From NCBI GenBank assembly GCA_964017065.1, contig OZ024787.1, positions 2,925,921 to 2,989,920 of the forward strand: 64,000 nucleotides of DNA, written 5' to 3'. The notes beneath the pieces were generated by a model, which saw only the letters and a list, made by a program, of their open reading frames with translations, did not search any database and had not been told where the DNA came from. The stretch comes from Haliclona indistincta (taxonomy: Eukaryota > Porifera > Demospongiae > Haplosclerida > Chalinidae). The translations under genes were made by a program, and so were the position numbers. Positions 48,551 through 61,746 of this stretch are shown here, piece after piece; the first letter of the stretch is position 1, and each line of letters starts with the position of its first letter.

Positions 48551-49477
48551 AGCAGCAATGAATATACCCAATGAATAATTATTCATTTTATTTTCTCATA
48601 AGCATATTAATGATACAGGACTTAAATCGATCAGAAGCGCAGAATGAGAGAGTGCCAACATATTATGTTGCCACTCTCTCATCATGCGCTCCTGGATCTA
48701 TGTGATATGTACTAGGTATGTATACTGACATGAATATTTGAACACATTCCATTATTAGTAGTCAGTTCTAATTCAGGAATGTTGACTTGAATCTGTGTAC
48801 AGTAAGTATAAAATACAGATGTAAAACATGTATAGACTATTGGCAGCATTGTGATAAGCCACCTCTTTGTATTGAAAAATGCTTGAAATTGTTTAGATAA
48901 AAATTTTAATAATCTACGAATGTACGACAATGGTATTCATAATAATGAGATTCACAACCCAAATTTTAATCAATATCAGTTATAGCTAGAATTATTATGT
49001 TGATAACATGTTTGTTGCCTTGGTGGTTGGAGCCACAATGCAAAATCTGAAGTACTGTAACAAGCAATACTTCCGGGGATATTGATATTTGAATTGTTAG
49101 TTCATAAGCTATGACAATCATTTGCTTTATCTGGAGATCTAGACTTCGCATAGTGTCCGTGTGGGTTAACTGTACTACAGAAACAGCATGCATTTTGAGC
49201 ACTAAACGCACTATGAATTCACGTTCAGATCGACTTATTCTAATTGACAGTTAGTGTGCACCCACATGCATTTGAACAGAATCAGTGTGATATAAGTTCA
49301 GTCATGTCAACAGTTTTCATTTATGCTTGGCAATTACATTTTACTAACGATACTTGAAAGCGTGCTGATCCTAGGTTTATCAAACTGATAATAAGTCCAG
49401 AGACGCACTGTCTTTGCATACATGCCTATTTTCACTTGTGGTATAATGGTCTCATTCTTTTTCAGCCTTTCTTCCAA

Positions 49478-52400
49478 ATGGAAAAGACACGAGTTGATAA
49501 GCTCATCTTGCTTGCCTATGAGCAAGGAGACTATGACAAGGCATTGCGATTGCTTCCTACCCTACGAAATCCAGTGAATATAAGAACTTCTTACAATATA
49601 GTACCTCATATCCCGGATTTAGCTAATGCTGATGATGTTACTTTGTTGCACTTGGCTGCTTACAATGGCTGGCTAGACATTGTCACTGGTCTGGTAGATG
49701 AATATGGCTGCGATAGTAAGTGCTGTGACAGCAAGGGTCAGACTCCATTACACTATGCTGCTTATAGCGGTAGCCGGTCAGTGGTTGAATACTTCATCTC
49801 AGAGCAACACTGTGATCCAATGCATGGTATCGAACACAGTGGCGGAACCTCTCTACACTGTGCTTGTCTAGGCGGTCATCTTGACCTAACTAAGTATCTT
49901 ATAACTGAACATGGTTGTGATGCTAGTCATCCAGCTGGAGTATATGGTGACACACCATTACATGCTGCTTGCTCTAGCAGGAGTAGTTCTCTGAGTATTG
50001 TAAAGTATCTTATCAAAAAACAACACTGTGACCCAAACAGTAAAGGACAATATGGCAGAACACCGCTTCATTATGCTTGTAACATAGGTCACATAGATAT
50101 AATTGATTATCTCCTCTCAGATCTAAAATATGACTTGAATTTATTGGACAATGATGGTGACATGCCAATACACATTGCTTCTATTAGCGGTTGCTTGAAT
50201 ATAGTTGAATACTTTGTCACTAAGCAAAATAGTGATCCAAACAGCAGAGGTGAGAGGTAAGACACCACTGCATTATGCTAGCTGTGGGGGTCATATAAAC
50301 ATAATCCAGTATCTCACAAAACAAATAAAATGTGATCCATCAGTAACTGACAATGATGGAAATATGCCGATACACTCAGCATCTAATAGTGGCCGCTTAA
50401 ATGCGGTTATGCACCTTATCGTTGAATGCCACTGTGATCCAAACAGTAGAGGAGAAAGTGGTAGAACACCACTGCATTGTGCTTGCCTCAATGGTCATAT
50501 AGACATAATGCAATATCTCATAAACAATCATCAGTGTGATCCAACTCTACCGGATGATAATGGCAGCAAACCAATTACTCTTTCTTGTCTTAGTGGTCAA
50601 TTAGAAATTGTAAAGTATCTTATCACTGAGAAACACTGCAACCTAACAGAAACTGGAAGCTCACTACTATCTAACGCTTGTATCATAGGTAATATTGATA
50701 TAGTAAGATATCTTATAACTCAACAGAGATGTGATCCAACTTTACCAGATGAAGATCATAATATGTCAGTACACATGGCTTGCTTTGGTGGTCACTTACA
50801 TGTGGTCAAATATCTGATCACTGAGCATCATTGTGACTCAAGCATTAGAGGAAATAATGGTTACACACCACTTCATTGTGCTTGTAGCAATGGTCATCTA
50901 GACATAGTACAGTATCTTATTGAAAACCAAAACTGTGATCCTGAATTAACAGACAATAAAGGTTTTACGCCAATTTACATTGCTACTCTTAATAATCACA
51001 TAGTTATACTCAAATATTTGATCAATGGACAACGATGTGATCCAAACAGAAGAATATTTAATGGCAGGACTCTGCTTCATGCAGCTTGTTACAATGGTCA
51101 TCCGGATATAGTTCAGTATCTTATTGAAGATATTGGTTGGGACCCAGAGGTACCAGACAATGATGACTATGTGCCATTGCACATGGCTTGTTTTGGTGGT
51201 CACTTGAATGCTGTCAAATTATTAATCACTGAGCATCATTGCAACCCAACCAGTAGGGTGAGACAAGGTTCCACACCACTTCATTGTGCTTGTAGCGATG
51301 GTAATCTAGACATAGTACAGTATCTCATTGAAGACCAAGACTGTGATCCAGAAATAACAGACACTAAAGGTTTAACACCAATTCACATTGCCTCTTATCA
51401 TAATCACATAAATAAACTAATATATTTAATCGATGTAAAGCAATGTGACCCAAACAGAAGAGCAAAAAATGGTAGGGCACCTCTTCATGGTGCTTGTTAC
51501 AAAGGTCATCTAGACATTGTTCAGTATCTTACAGACATTGGTTGTGAACCAGATATACCAGACAATGAAGGTTGCTTGCCAATACATAGTGCTTGTACTG
51601 GTGGTGAATTAAAAGTAGTCCAATACCTAATCACCAAGCAACACTGTGATCCTAATAGTAGGGGATATTATCAAGTTACACCTCTGTATTGTGCTTGTGG
51701 CAACGGTAATCTGGAATTAGTCCAATATCTCATTAGAGAATGCAATTGTGACCCAGAAATACTGGACGAAAATCAGCGAAAGCCGATACATATTGCTTGT
51801 ATTTTGGGGAGATTACATGTGGTTCAATATCTCATCAAGGAACTGCACTGCGACCCCGATAGTGTGGGACAAGGTGGTTGGACTCCACTGCATGAAGCTT
51901 GTATAGAAGGACATATGGACATCGTCCAGTATCTTATTAAGGAAACAAATTGTAGCCCCGAGGTTGTTGACAAAGAAGGCCTATTGCCACTGCATTTCGC
52001 TTGTTTTGTGGTCACACTCCTGTTGTAAAGTGGCTATTGCAAGATGAAAGAATGAATGCTGAGCGCATTAATCAATAAGGCCGTTCTCTCCTAAATTATG
52101 CTGAGTTAAGTAAAAACAGCCTTGAATTGTTAAAACTATTAAAACCACTTTTAAAGACAGCTAAAGACTATCCAATTCAAACTTTCACCAAAGTAGTTTT
52201 TACCGGTAACTGTGGAGCTGGAAAGAGCTCTCTTGCTCAAGTTATAATCAAACTAGCTAATAGATACCCACTGTTTCATATAGTTCCAAAACAGTCAATG
52301 ATAGATGGCAAACTCTTCAATGATTTTCCAATTAACATGAGTTTAAGTGAAGATGAGTTTGAGGTGAATCCTTTCACAGCTGGTATAGATTCATACGTTC

Positions 52401-54708
52401 TTAGAAGTAAGTCATTTGGCAATCTAGTGTTATATGACTTAGCAGGCCAATCAGAGTACTACTTCAGTCAAAGTGTTATTATGGAGACTGTGATGCGTAA
52501 ATCACCAGCTATTTTTATTAACCTTGTTGATCTCAGTAAGAGCGATGAAGAGATAACACAAGCTGTCCATTACTGGCTTACATTTATTGTGAATGCTGCA
52601 TCTAAGGCAAGTGGTAGTTCCTGTGTTATAATGGTTGGAAGTCATGCTGATGTCCTTAGTGAAGAACAACTAGAAACTAAGACCAATCTAGTAAAACATT
52701 TGATGGACAGAAGGATTAAAAAGTTGAATTTTGACTATTTAATGAGAATGGATTGCCGTAAAGGCAATGATGATAACTTATTTCCTATTCTTGCACGATG
52801 TCAAAGTAAAATATCAGCTAATTCACAACCTGTGAGTATTTATTGTCACATGCTTTATTCATATCTTCAAACAAAGATAGACGAGATTGCTTGCCAATAT
52901 CATCAACTAATTGCTTACTTGTCTAAAGAAGAATCACTTGTACCATCAGACCATTCTCTTCTCAGTGATCTCTTGGAGTATTTGAGTGACAAAGGGTTAA
53001 TAATCTATCTCAAGAACAATCAGTGTCTGGAAAGAAGCTGGATAGTGATAAAGAGAGAGGTAATATTGAAAGATATTAATGGAGAACTGTATAAACCAAA
53101 ATATTTTAGAGGACATCATCGAATTGCTAGTAGTACCGGTATAGTTCGTGCGTCATCTCTCTCAGAACTTTTTCCTCAGTATGATCTAGACATGTTAGTA
53201 GAGCTAATGGTTGGACTAGAGTTCTGCCATCCTGTAGACTTGTCTGATATGAAAACTAACCTCTGTCCAATAGAGTCTACTTCTACTGAAAATGCAACAG
53301 ATAATTTTCTCTTTTTCCCATCTTTACTAAAGACTGGCCGACCACCAAGACTTCCTAATGAAACTCAGCTATCAGAATCCGATTTAGTTAGGTTTGGATG
53401 GTGTCTGGGCTGCATGGACCATGAGTATCAATTCTTCACTAGCAGATTCCTTCATGTTCTCCTTCTTCGATTAGCCTACACATTTCCTCTTCCTAGCGAG
53501 AACTATGCTAAAACCCATGCACTCAGTAAGCTTGAACGGAGGTGTTCTGTGTGGACAAATGGAATCTCATGGCAAAATGAAGATGGTATCAGCACAGTGG
53601 TAGAGATTATTCAGCAAAACCGTTGGGTAGTAGTAACAATGAACCATGACAAAGAAATGAGCACACTAGTTGAGTACGGCAGGCATCGCTGTGCTGTCAT
53701 CAGACTTGTACTTGATCTCCAAAAGGAACTGGTTCCAGTCCTTGACACAGTTGAGTGTCTCATCTCACCTAGCCTACTGCAGCAGAGCTTGCCATTGGAT
53801 CATCTTCCTGAATCAGATCTTTTTGTCATTTCTGATGTGGCTAAGTCTATGCTAACTTGTAAGCCAAATATCCTCAATTACAAAGATGGTAGCACTAAAG
53901 TTCCAACTAAACAAGCCTTGTTGCTTGAGCCATATCATCTCTTGAGCCCCTCGTCTGTGTGTGAGCTAATGGACGATAGCAAGAGTAACCAGCCAGTCTC
54001 CTCTGTCATTCTTAATGAGGTGAGAGAGCGATGTCAGATGCCTCAACTGGAGTCACAGAGCTACTCAAGTCTGAGGAAGCATTTGGATAATATTAGCTTA
54101 TTTGCCGGCAGAAATCCTCTGGTAAGTTACACTCATAATTTGAAGACTCATAATTACATGTTTCATATTAATAGGAAGTAGCAAGACTGGACTTAGATAC
54201 TGTTCTCAAACAATCAGTATCAATTTTAAAAGGTTTATAGAAATTTATGATCATTTTTGTGACTTAATGAAATTTCTATGCACACGTTAGTTCCTGCGGA
54301 TCATAGTGCTTCACCATCAGTACCCAATGCACAATCTGTACCTGCTTTACCATCTGTACCTGATGCACCATCTGTATCCACTATTGATCTATCAAACATA
54401 CCTGATGATGGTACACTAAGTGAGTACTGTATTGTGTTGTAGTGAGTGTATCTATGTGACTGATTTTCACTGCAGAAATCTCTCATCTTGCTCATCTTTT
54501 GACATCACTGAAATGTATAAGTAGTGAGTGGCTTGATCTTGGATTGTACCTTGGGTTGGAGCATGGTGCTTTAAAAGCAATTGAAGCTGATAACAGGAAG
54601 GTCAACCACTGCTTGCGGGAGATGCTGGCAGCATGGCTGAATGGTCAGGGAGGAGAGTGTACTAAACAAGCCATTGAAACAGCACTATCAAAATTGTCTA
54701 GATTCTGA
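49478..54708 (+). pseudogene. Ankyrin-Roc 2 (three disabling lesions)
   Basis: Paralogue of ankyrin-Roc 1 with start MEKTRVDKLIL. Exons correspond to 49478-54121, 54175-54232, 54291-54419 and 54476-54708. Lesions: two bases lost in GGTGAGAGGTAAGACA (near 50252-50258), giving TAA at 50258-50260; one base lost in TGTTTTGTGGTCAC (near 52005), giving TAA at 52026-52028; and a TAT-to-TAA change at 52076-52078. Between lesions the ankyrin, Roc (GNCGAGKSS, DLAGQ, GSHAD), COR-like and Death (WLDLGLYLGLEHGALKAIE) regions stay open and splice sites are kept, so decay is recent. The linker exon is longer than in copy 1, with a tandem SVP-type repeat. The Roc-COR-Death part (52079 on) could still be made if transcribed separately. 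Confidence 0.85.
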
Positions 54709-55402
54709 ATAATCAACATCGTGAGTTTGGAATACTGATCAATTGCAATCTTTATCATTATTTTGTGTCCATAGGTATCCATCATTATGAGCCAGCTGCA
54801 GTAGGGACAATAGTGAGAGTGAGAGAAGAGGACTTAAATGTTGGGAACTCGGAGAAGACTATAGTATCGCAGAGATAAAGAAAAATGTGCCATAAGAGCA
54901 TCTTGTGATATCATGTGAGAAACTGTCTCTATAGTACCATAGTATTTATCTTTCCAGGTCAGTCTTTATTAACGAAATCATTTGCAGATCAGTGGAATAA
55001 TGAACTGCTAATATTTCCAGAGTGATTCTAGTGATGGTGCATAACAACTCAGTCACTTACCAGTACCTCAACAACCCTGTCTATACTGGACTACCACCTC
55101 AACAAACCATCAGATCGTGAGTGATGGTTTACCTTCAATTTCAAAAAGGTAGTGATGAAGCAGTGAAAGATAATAATGGTTACTATCGTAATGATGATGT
55201 ATTCACTGAAGAGTATAGGACTGATATGCTAGAGTAGATGACTAACAAAGCTGCCATAAAGGAAGAAATGGAAGATAACGATGGATACCATGATAATAAT
55301 GACGCATTTCCAGCAGAGTACAAGACTTCTGATCAAGAGAACAAAACTACTGTAATGAAGGCTAGCAAAGGAAAATTCAACGATCCAGTCTACAAGTTAT
55401 AA
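54709..55402 (+). pseudogene. Tyrosine-motif tail fragments after ankyrin-Roc 2
   Basis: Second copy of the 34740-35460 fragments. 55022-55120 encodes NSVTYQYLNNPVYTGL; near 55155-55235 NGYYRNDDVFTEEYRTDMLE then TAG. 55238-55402 is a 54-codon open frame with DNDGYHDNNDAF, KTTVMKASKGKF and NDPVYKL then stop. The TAG after DMLE is shared by both copies, so it predates the duplication. No upstream exons identified. Confidence 0.45.
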
Positions 55403-56308
55403 GTCTGTGGCTAGAATGCAAGTACGATGAGCAAGACGAACTAATGGAAGTGTGACAATCATCTATACTCTAGTAACTCAACTACATTCATTGTGCTTTG
55501 TAGTTAGTTAATCATGCAGTACTGTATTTAACTACAATTTTTCTCCATTTTTGTCAAATTTGAGAATGTGAGGTAAAGGCGCATTACGATTACTGTAGAA
55601 GTAGAACCAACAATGACTCTGAGCAGGATGAGTTCTTCCTGTTGTCTAGTATTTTCTTTTACTCAGTCGCTGTGCATGTATTGCAGGTGAGTATGAATCT
55701 TGTGTCAAGACTCATGTATGATTAGGTACCATTGAAAACGTGCTCAAAGCTAGTGTGAAGCTGATTAACTATCATGATGAGTGTCTAACCACTGCTCTTC
55801 TTTCATTGCGCATATATGTAGAACTACGTATGCAGATCAGTTTGTCATCATCCCATTACAATTTTCTATTTTTTCAATGAGTTGTGGAGCTATATGCAAT
55901 TGTATTAAATTCCGGTCGTGAAGCAACGCGAAAAAAAAAGATGTAACCTACGATGTATCTCGTCACTGTATGCATAATTATTTTTGAAAACATTAATGAC
56001 AACTCTTGTTAGCACAGTACAGTTACTTATGTTCTCAGCAAGCTAACAGACAGTATTCATTCTTTGATGACACTGCACTGTTATTGTTTTCCAGCATCAA
56101 TGATTCAATATTTTTGTGTTTTGCACTGTTATGTACATTCATGTAGTCACCTTCCATGTTGGTTTACATAATTTTTGCATATAATCCTCTCTTGTTTAAA
56201 TAAACATTTTAAATACAAAATATACTCCACAGAACATGAACTATATGATACAGCATGCTGTACACACTAGTATGTACTGTTTTTATGTACATAGTATTGT
56301 ACATGTAG
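55403..56308. other. Spacer between ankyrin-Roc 2 and receptor 3
   Basis: No gene recognised. From about 55980 it matches the 3' flanks of receptors 1 and 2. The arrestin exon and 28-bp array found at the other two receptor 3' ends are missing here; a short GATGTAACCTACGATGTATC stretch near 55940 may be the junction. Confidence 0.6.
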
Positions 56309-58904
56309 CTATTTGTGGATGGCATAAGCAGGGTTTTTCTTGAAAGTCACTTCCTTTTTGTCATGGTCTATAATGTCGTACACAGCTTCTGCTATTTTCT
56401 CAGCATTCTCCATTTCATACATTCTCTCCGTAGGTTCTATTTCATGAGCTACTCGTAGATTCTCCTTTTGAACTTTTACTTTTAGAAGCCTCTTCATTAT
56501 TAAGAAGCACAACAGAGAACTGAGCACAAATGTGCAAACACAGGTGAGTAGAAATGTAGCCACCACTGATATGATAAGTAGTGAAAAGCTACTGATAACG
56601 GCAGTATCTTGTGTTGAAGATGAGCGTAATGGTATTTGTGATGGTGATGATGCTGTAAAAAAATCAACAGTAGTTCAGGCATAGTAAGTTGACTTTAATA
56701 CCGAATAGTTGTGCAAGACATCTCTTGTTGTTATTAGTGCTTGTTCCAACTACAGTACTAGCTGACACTGTGATCCAATAGGTTAGTACAGAGCTCAACC
56801 CATCCAATACTGCTCTAGTAGAGTTAGCACCTACAGTCACACTTAATGTTCCTCCAGCTTGACGTCTCTTCTGAGAACTAGCAGGCTCTGCAGTCACTGT
56901 GTAGTGAGTGATGAATCCACGTGCTTCCTCCAGACTGAGTGGCTTCCATCTCACTTCAAGTTGAGTAGAGGTTAGTCTCATGATCTGAACATCACGAGGA
57001 CCAGTAACAGGTACTGCATTATATAGCAATAATATTAAAGAAAAGTATAGTGACAGTTACATACTTCCTTGTAATGTGAAGGCAACTTTAGTTCGAAATT
57101 CTCCATTTCTTTGGCTTGTCAATGCAGCAACAGATACATAGTAGGGCACAAATTGACCTACAAATAGAGTGTGTAGTTAATAATAGAGTGAAATGTACAC
57201 ATAAATTGCTTACTAAGGTTTGACAGACTTATTGTATTATTTTTGATATTAGGAATCAAGTATACAATGGATGATGATGTTGATACATTGAGCAGATATC
57301 CAGTGATTATTCCATTTGATACCGGAGGTGGATCCCACTTTACTATTAGATCTGTGTATTGATTTCCTGGATTTAGCACTACGACTTTCTCGATCTTTCC
57401 TGGAACTTTCAGAACATTATTATTCATGTGATGTTGTGCATGGATGTTGCTTACTGCTTTCTTTAGTGGTCACACTGGTAGTTGCTGCAGGTCCTCCTCC
57501 AACACTGTTGTGAGCAGTGATGTTACAGGAGTAGTTAGTGTATGGTAGGAGTCCAGTCAGTGTGGTTGTCAACTGTGAGCTCTTTACAATCCAGTTGACT
57601 ATTTGATTGCCACCAGAACACTGAAGTCGGTACTCAGTGATCACTCCAGCTGGAGCACTCCAGCTAACAGTAATTGCAGTTGAGTTAGCAATACTCATAA
57701 CCTGACAAGGTGGTCCTACAGTGACTGTACAACACATAACGAGTGAGAATTTATCATTGAAATCAAATGAATGTAGGAATGGTAGATCAGGAAATGGGCA
57801 TTTAACACAAAATTTAAATCTGCACACTCGTTCTTGTCACAAAATTGCACTTAAAAATAAAAAATTATAGCTCTCTCAAATAATTATTACCCGTAATATG
57901 CATTTCTGGGTTCAACCACTGCAGATACTAACCATTGTCGCTGATTTGATAAACAATATTGCTCCAGTTACTGGATGGAGTGATTTTTGTATTAATGCAG
58001 GCAATGTCATTTACACTTGAGCTGTAGGAGAGAGGATGCTCAGCAGAGAAGTTAGAAGAGGCGCTGAATCCAATGCTAGCATTATATCGCATCCAGTTTA
58101 GTTTTCCACATTCATATGTATAAATCACATATGATACTACACCATCAGTCGCCAGTACAGCTTGAAATGTATTGGTCTACAATTTAAGTACAAAATTAGT
58201 TAATAATAATAAATAATTATTAATACTTACCAGATTACAACCAGAATTTCCAAATGGACACGTTTCAATCCAGTGCACTGCTAAAATCCAACTAGCTTTA
58301 AAAACTGCACCATTGAACACAGTATCAGTGATATAACCATTAACAATATTGAATATAGTGAGACTGTTATTGAGATGAGACTCCTGGCCTTGAATCAGTG
58401 CAGCATACAAGACTAATCCTTTAAATCTAAGATCGATATCATCCCAGTATGGAGCAATCACCTTTTGGGCAATAGGAAACTGCCTTGGTCTGTATTCAGT
58501 AAATGGAGCTCCAAAACTGATGAGTCCATTACTTGAAATCTATACATTGTGCTAGCATAAACCTATTTAACGTTTGTAACTCCCATAAACACTCGTCTCA
58601 GTACTATTGCTGAAGGGAAACAGAAGACAGCTGCTTGATAACGCACTGAGGTTCACATGTACAGCGTGGTCATCAAATCCAAAAAACTTGCCTGCCCCAG
58701 ATACTCGGGATTCATTTCCCAAGTCAAGAAACGGTAGCTCAGATGCTTTGCCATTCATAAAAATAATAATATAGACTCAAAACAACACTCCATGAACCAT
58801 GATTATGCATGCAACTCACCAATGCTCAAGGGCAGGATATACAAAGCCATCAGAAGCATAGAAATGACCACCAATAAGCCAAAAACGTTCAACGATTGAA
58901 ACAT
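56309..58904 (-). pseudogene. Receptor 3: NIDO-FN3-TM receptor with lost 5' splice site
   Basis: Exons by homology: 58904-58820, 58745-58585, 58539-58231, 58176-57933, 57724-57455, 57405-57214, 57157-57065, 57013-56702, 56652-56309. All nine frames are open (ASELPFLDLGNESRVSG; VIAPYWDDIDLRFKG; VSWSAPAGVITEYRL; VRWKPLSLEEARGFITHY; TM VVATFLLTCVCTFVLSS; tail ERMYEMENAEK and KNPAYAIHK). But the 5' splice site of exon 2 reads TAT/GGGAGT instead of TAT/GTGAGT: the T at 58583 (minus strand) is G. Reading through gives VYGSYKR then stop. Unless a cryptic donor is used, the protein would end inside the NIDO domain. One codon is also missing in FN3-1 (exon 270 bp), which keeps the frame. Confidence 0.82.
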
Positions 58905-59186
58905 TTTGCTAAAATAAGTATTTTACATGCTCATTGACCAAAATCAGTCGCTGATAATCACTTGTTTTGCACGCTACTCTAGAGAGTCAGCGTGTGTTAT
59001 GAATTCAACTGAATATTATTTACAAAACCAGAAGAATAACAGAAGGGCAGAATGGTATAATGTTATATAAACAAATGATGCCAACTATCAATAACAGTTA
59101 CTGTTAATGCACTGCTTCTCTGTTCTTACAGTTGTGTAGGATCACCACTCTAATATACTTGCTAAACAAGAAATTATCGGCAGAAG

Positions 59187-59313
59187 TGGGAGGAGCTCGT
59201 ATACAGAGGCTCCTGCAGCACTGTCGAGAAACGCCACATTGACGTCCTTAGCTTGCATGCGTGGGTGAGCTACAAATTAGAAACGCCTACACGCTGGGCG
59301 TGGTGCTCGATCG
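59187..59313. promoter_or_regulatory. Conserved promoter-like block, copy 3
   Basis: GGGAGGAGCTCGT, then a unique 40-bp stretch, GCATGCGTGGGTGAGC and GGGCGTGG; same order as copies 1 and 2 with a small insertion. Confidence 0.5.
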
Positions 59314-59777
59314 ACTCGTGATGAGTCGTGAACTCGAAACTCGCTAATAGTCTCGGCTTCTCCAGTTCTTCTTGTGATCTATCAAGGTACTGTGGTAGTA
59401 TGGTACTACTAGTGACAGCTACGTGTTTCTGTTATTGCAGGCCTCTCTGTTGACAGCGACATAGACAGTTAGCCGTAACTTGTCACTGAACCATCTATAT
59501 TGACGCTCGGGTTGACAGAGGACTTCACTGTTATAGTTAAGGTATACATTGTCAATTAATACCTCTAAGCTTACGCCTGCATGGTTCAAGTACGTGTACT
59601 TGACTATCAGACTGCTCTTAGAACAAAGATTTTGAAAATTGGCAGTATATAGCTCAAAATTTGTTGATGTTAAAATTAATAATTATTTGATGATCAGCAT
59701 ACAATACTTCCTAGAAAATTCTTTATTAAAACGGTGATCAGCTCTATGTTACCATCTAGAACTGATCTGTCTTGTTG

Positions 59778-59807
59778 CTAATAATAGCACAACTGTACTA
59801 TTATTAG
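59778..59807. repeat. Conserved hairpin, copy 3
   Basis: CTAATAATAG and CTATTATTAG with an altered 10-nt loop; homologous to 28611 and 48520. Confidence 0.55.
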
Positions 59808-60204
59808 TAACAGCAATGAAGTGTGTACCCAATACTTCATCCACTCATAGTAGTAATATAGACTATATAGTTTGTCTTCATGCCAACAATGTACTGTACA
59901 TATACAAACATAGAATAGTTGAACACGTCCCATAAATAATATTATTATCTAATTCGGCACTGTTGACGTGTACTGTATGTATAGCAATGTAAAAACATAA
60001 TTATGTAAAAGATGCAATTATTGGCAGCATTGCCACCTTTTTAGGCTTTTTATAACTATTAATACAATTTACTGGCTTGCTTGCACATCATTCATTCATG
60101 CACAGTACTTGAGCTCCACCCATTCAATCTACACCTAGAGCTTGACAGTTAAGTTGACAGTGAGATATGCCAGATACCAAAATGGAATACTAAGAGTGGT
60201 TACT

Positions 60205-60540
60205 TTTTAACCCTTTAACCCCTATTGTCGCCATTTGGCGACATACATACTTCAGACACCATAACTTTATCAAAAAGTGTTAAAATATTCTGAAATTAGG
60301 CTAAATCGAAGAATACAAATAACCGTTAAAAAAATGCAGTGGTTTTCGGCGCCCTCCACTAAACGTAATGGTGCCTGCATTTCTATGGGTTCAGTGCAAT
60401 TTTACAACAATTTAAGAAAACAAAATGGCTGCCAGAAAATTTTGAACATTTTACGGCTTAAGGTTGCGGGATATACCACGCCCACTCATGAGCAAGCAGA
60501 AATGGTTGTCTGAAAGAAACACTCGTAGCATCGCGCATGT
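60205..60540. mobile_element. TTAACCCTTTAA element fragment
   Basis: Starts TTAACCCTTTAACCCC and runs, in reverse orientation, collinear with the right half of the element at 14910-15500 (GTCGCCATTTGGCGAC, ATCAAAAAGTGTTAAAATAT, AACAAAATGGCTGCC). The other end was not found, so it is probably truncated. Confidence 0.65.
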
Positions 60541-61114
60541 TGGGTTGGCTGAATAAAGCATTGCTTATCCAGACAGAGCAAAGACTGCACTTTGTCCTTT
60601 GCAAAAACGGGGGCTAAACGTGCTACCATAGTGCGTTACGAAGTGCACGAAGAAACGAGCGGCTTCGTCGACTAAGAAGTCGAAAATATTGTTGTGAGCG
60701 TTCTGTAGCACGACTAGACTTTGCATGCAGCTAGACAGCTTAGTTATCTAGGGACCCACGGATCCTTTTTTCGATATCAGCTTTAGTTGCCGAGTTATAT
60801 TCACGCATACACTTGAAAAGCTTGTAATGAGATTCACAATCAAATTTTAATGAGTATTAATTATGCTAAAATTATGTTGATAATAAGTATGCCTTGGTGG
60901 TTGGGGCAACGATGAATCACTGTAACAAGTAATATTATTAGTTCATAAGCTATGACCATATCTATGCTATGACCATCATTTGCTTTATCTGGTGATCTAT
61001 AGACTTCGCATTCTGTCCGCGCAGGCTGTCACAAAATAGTGAGGGTTAATTTGTGTTACAAATATAGCATAGCGAAGCACACACCTTGAGCACTAAACGC
61101 ACTACGAATTCGTG

Positions 61115-61746
61115 TATATGTTCCACGCTTTTTAGGAATTTGCGCTTTCTCGAGAAAGCGCAGCACTTTTTAGGAATCCCTAGAAAGCGCGGGCTTTCTC
61201 TAGAAAGCGCTGCGCTTTCTCCAGAAAGCGCAGTCACAGAAAGTGCAACGGATACTGCGCTTTCTAAGGTATAACTCCTGTTGTTACACGGCTCTTGTCG
61301 CCAAGAATCGTCACAAAATAGCTCTTTACTACTATAGGTGTTAGAATTTAAGTTGGGTGAGTCTTTTGTCAAGTTTAGTGGCCCATGGCAGCAACTCGTG
61401 CTAGCGCTGGCGCTCTGACGATTTCAGCCTGAGCTAGCACAATGAGACTGAGCAAGCATGCAAGGTTCCAGTTTGCTGCCATGGGAGCAGGAGGAACAGC
61501 CATGGGCCACTACACATGACAAAAGACTCACCCAACTTAAATTCTAACACCTATAGTAGTAGATAGCTATTTTGTGACGATTCTTGGCGACAAGAGCCGT
61601 GTAACAACAGGAGTTATACCTTAGAAAGCGCAGTATCCGTTGTGCTTTCTGTGACTGTGCTTTCTAGAGAAAGCCCGCGCTTTCTAGGGATTCCTAAAAA
61701 GTGCTGCGCAAGAAAGCGCAAATTCCTAAAAAGCGCGGAACATATA
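61115..61746. mobile_element. Long foldback element with GAAAGCGC repeats
   Basis: Left arm 61115-61389 is almost perfectly complementary to right arm 61501-61746 around a 110-bp loop. Termini TATATGTTCCACGCTTTTT and AAAAAGCGCGGAACATATA. The outer arm segments are built from repeated GCGCTTTCT / AGAAAGCGC words. Transcription across it would give a roughly 250-bp RNA hairpin. No ORF; absent from the two paralogous spacers. Confidence 0.9.

Larger units (their letters stand above)
46925..49477. other. Head-to-head spacer, receptor 2 / ankyrin-Roc 2
   Basis: Contains the conserved promoter-like block (47249-47337), the conserved leader splice sites (TATCAAG/GTACTG near 47387, TTGCAG/GCCTCTCTG near 47443), a piggyBac-like insert and the hairpin at 48520-48550. 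No ORF supported. Confidence 0.55.

Noticed and set aside
61086..61372. Two overlapping ORFs on opposite strands, with SLESAALSPES-type repeats
   Set aside because: They lie in the arms of a long inverted repeat and reflect GCGCTTTCT words; no domain.
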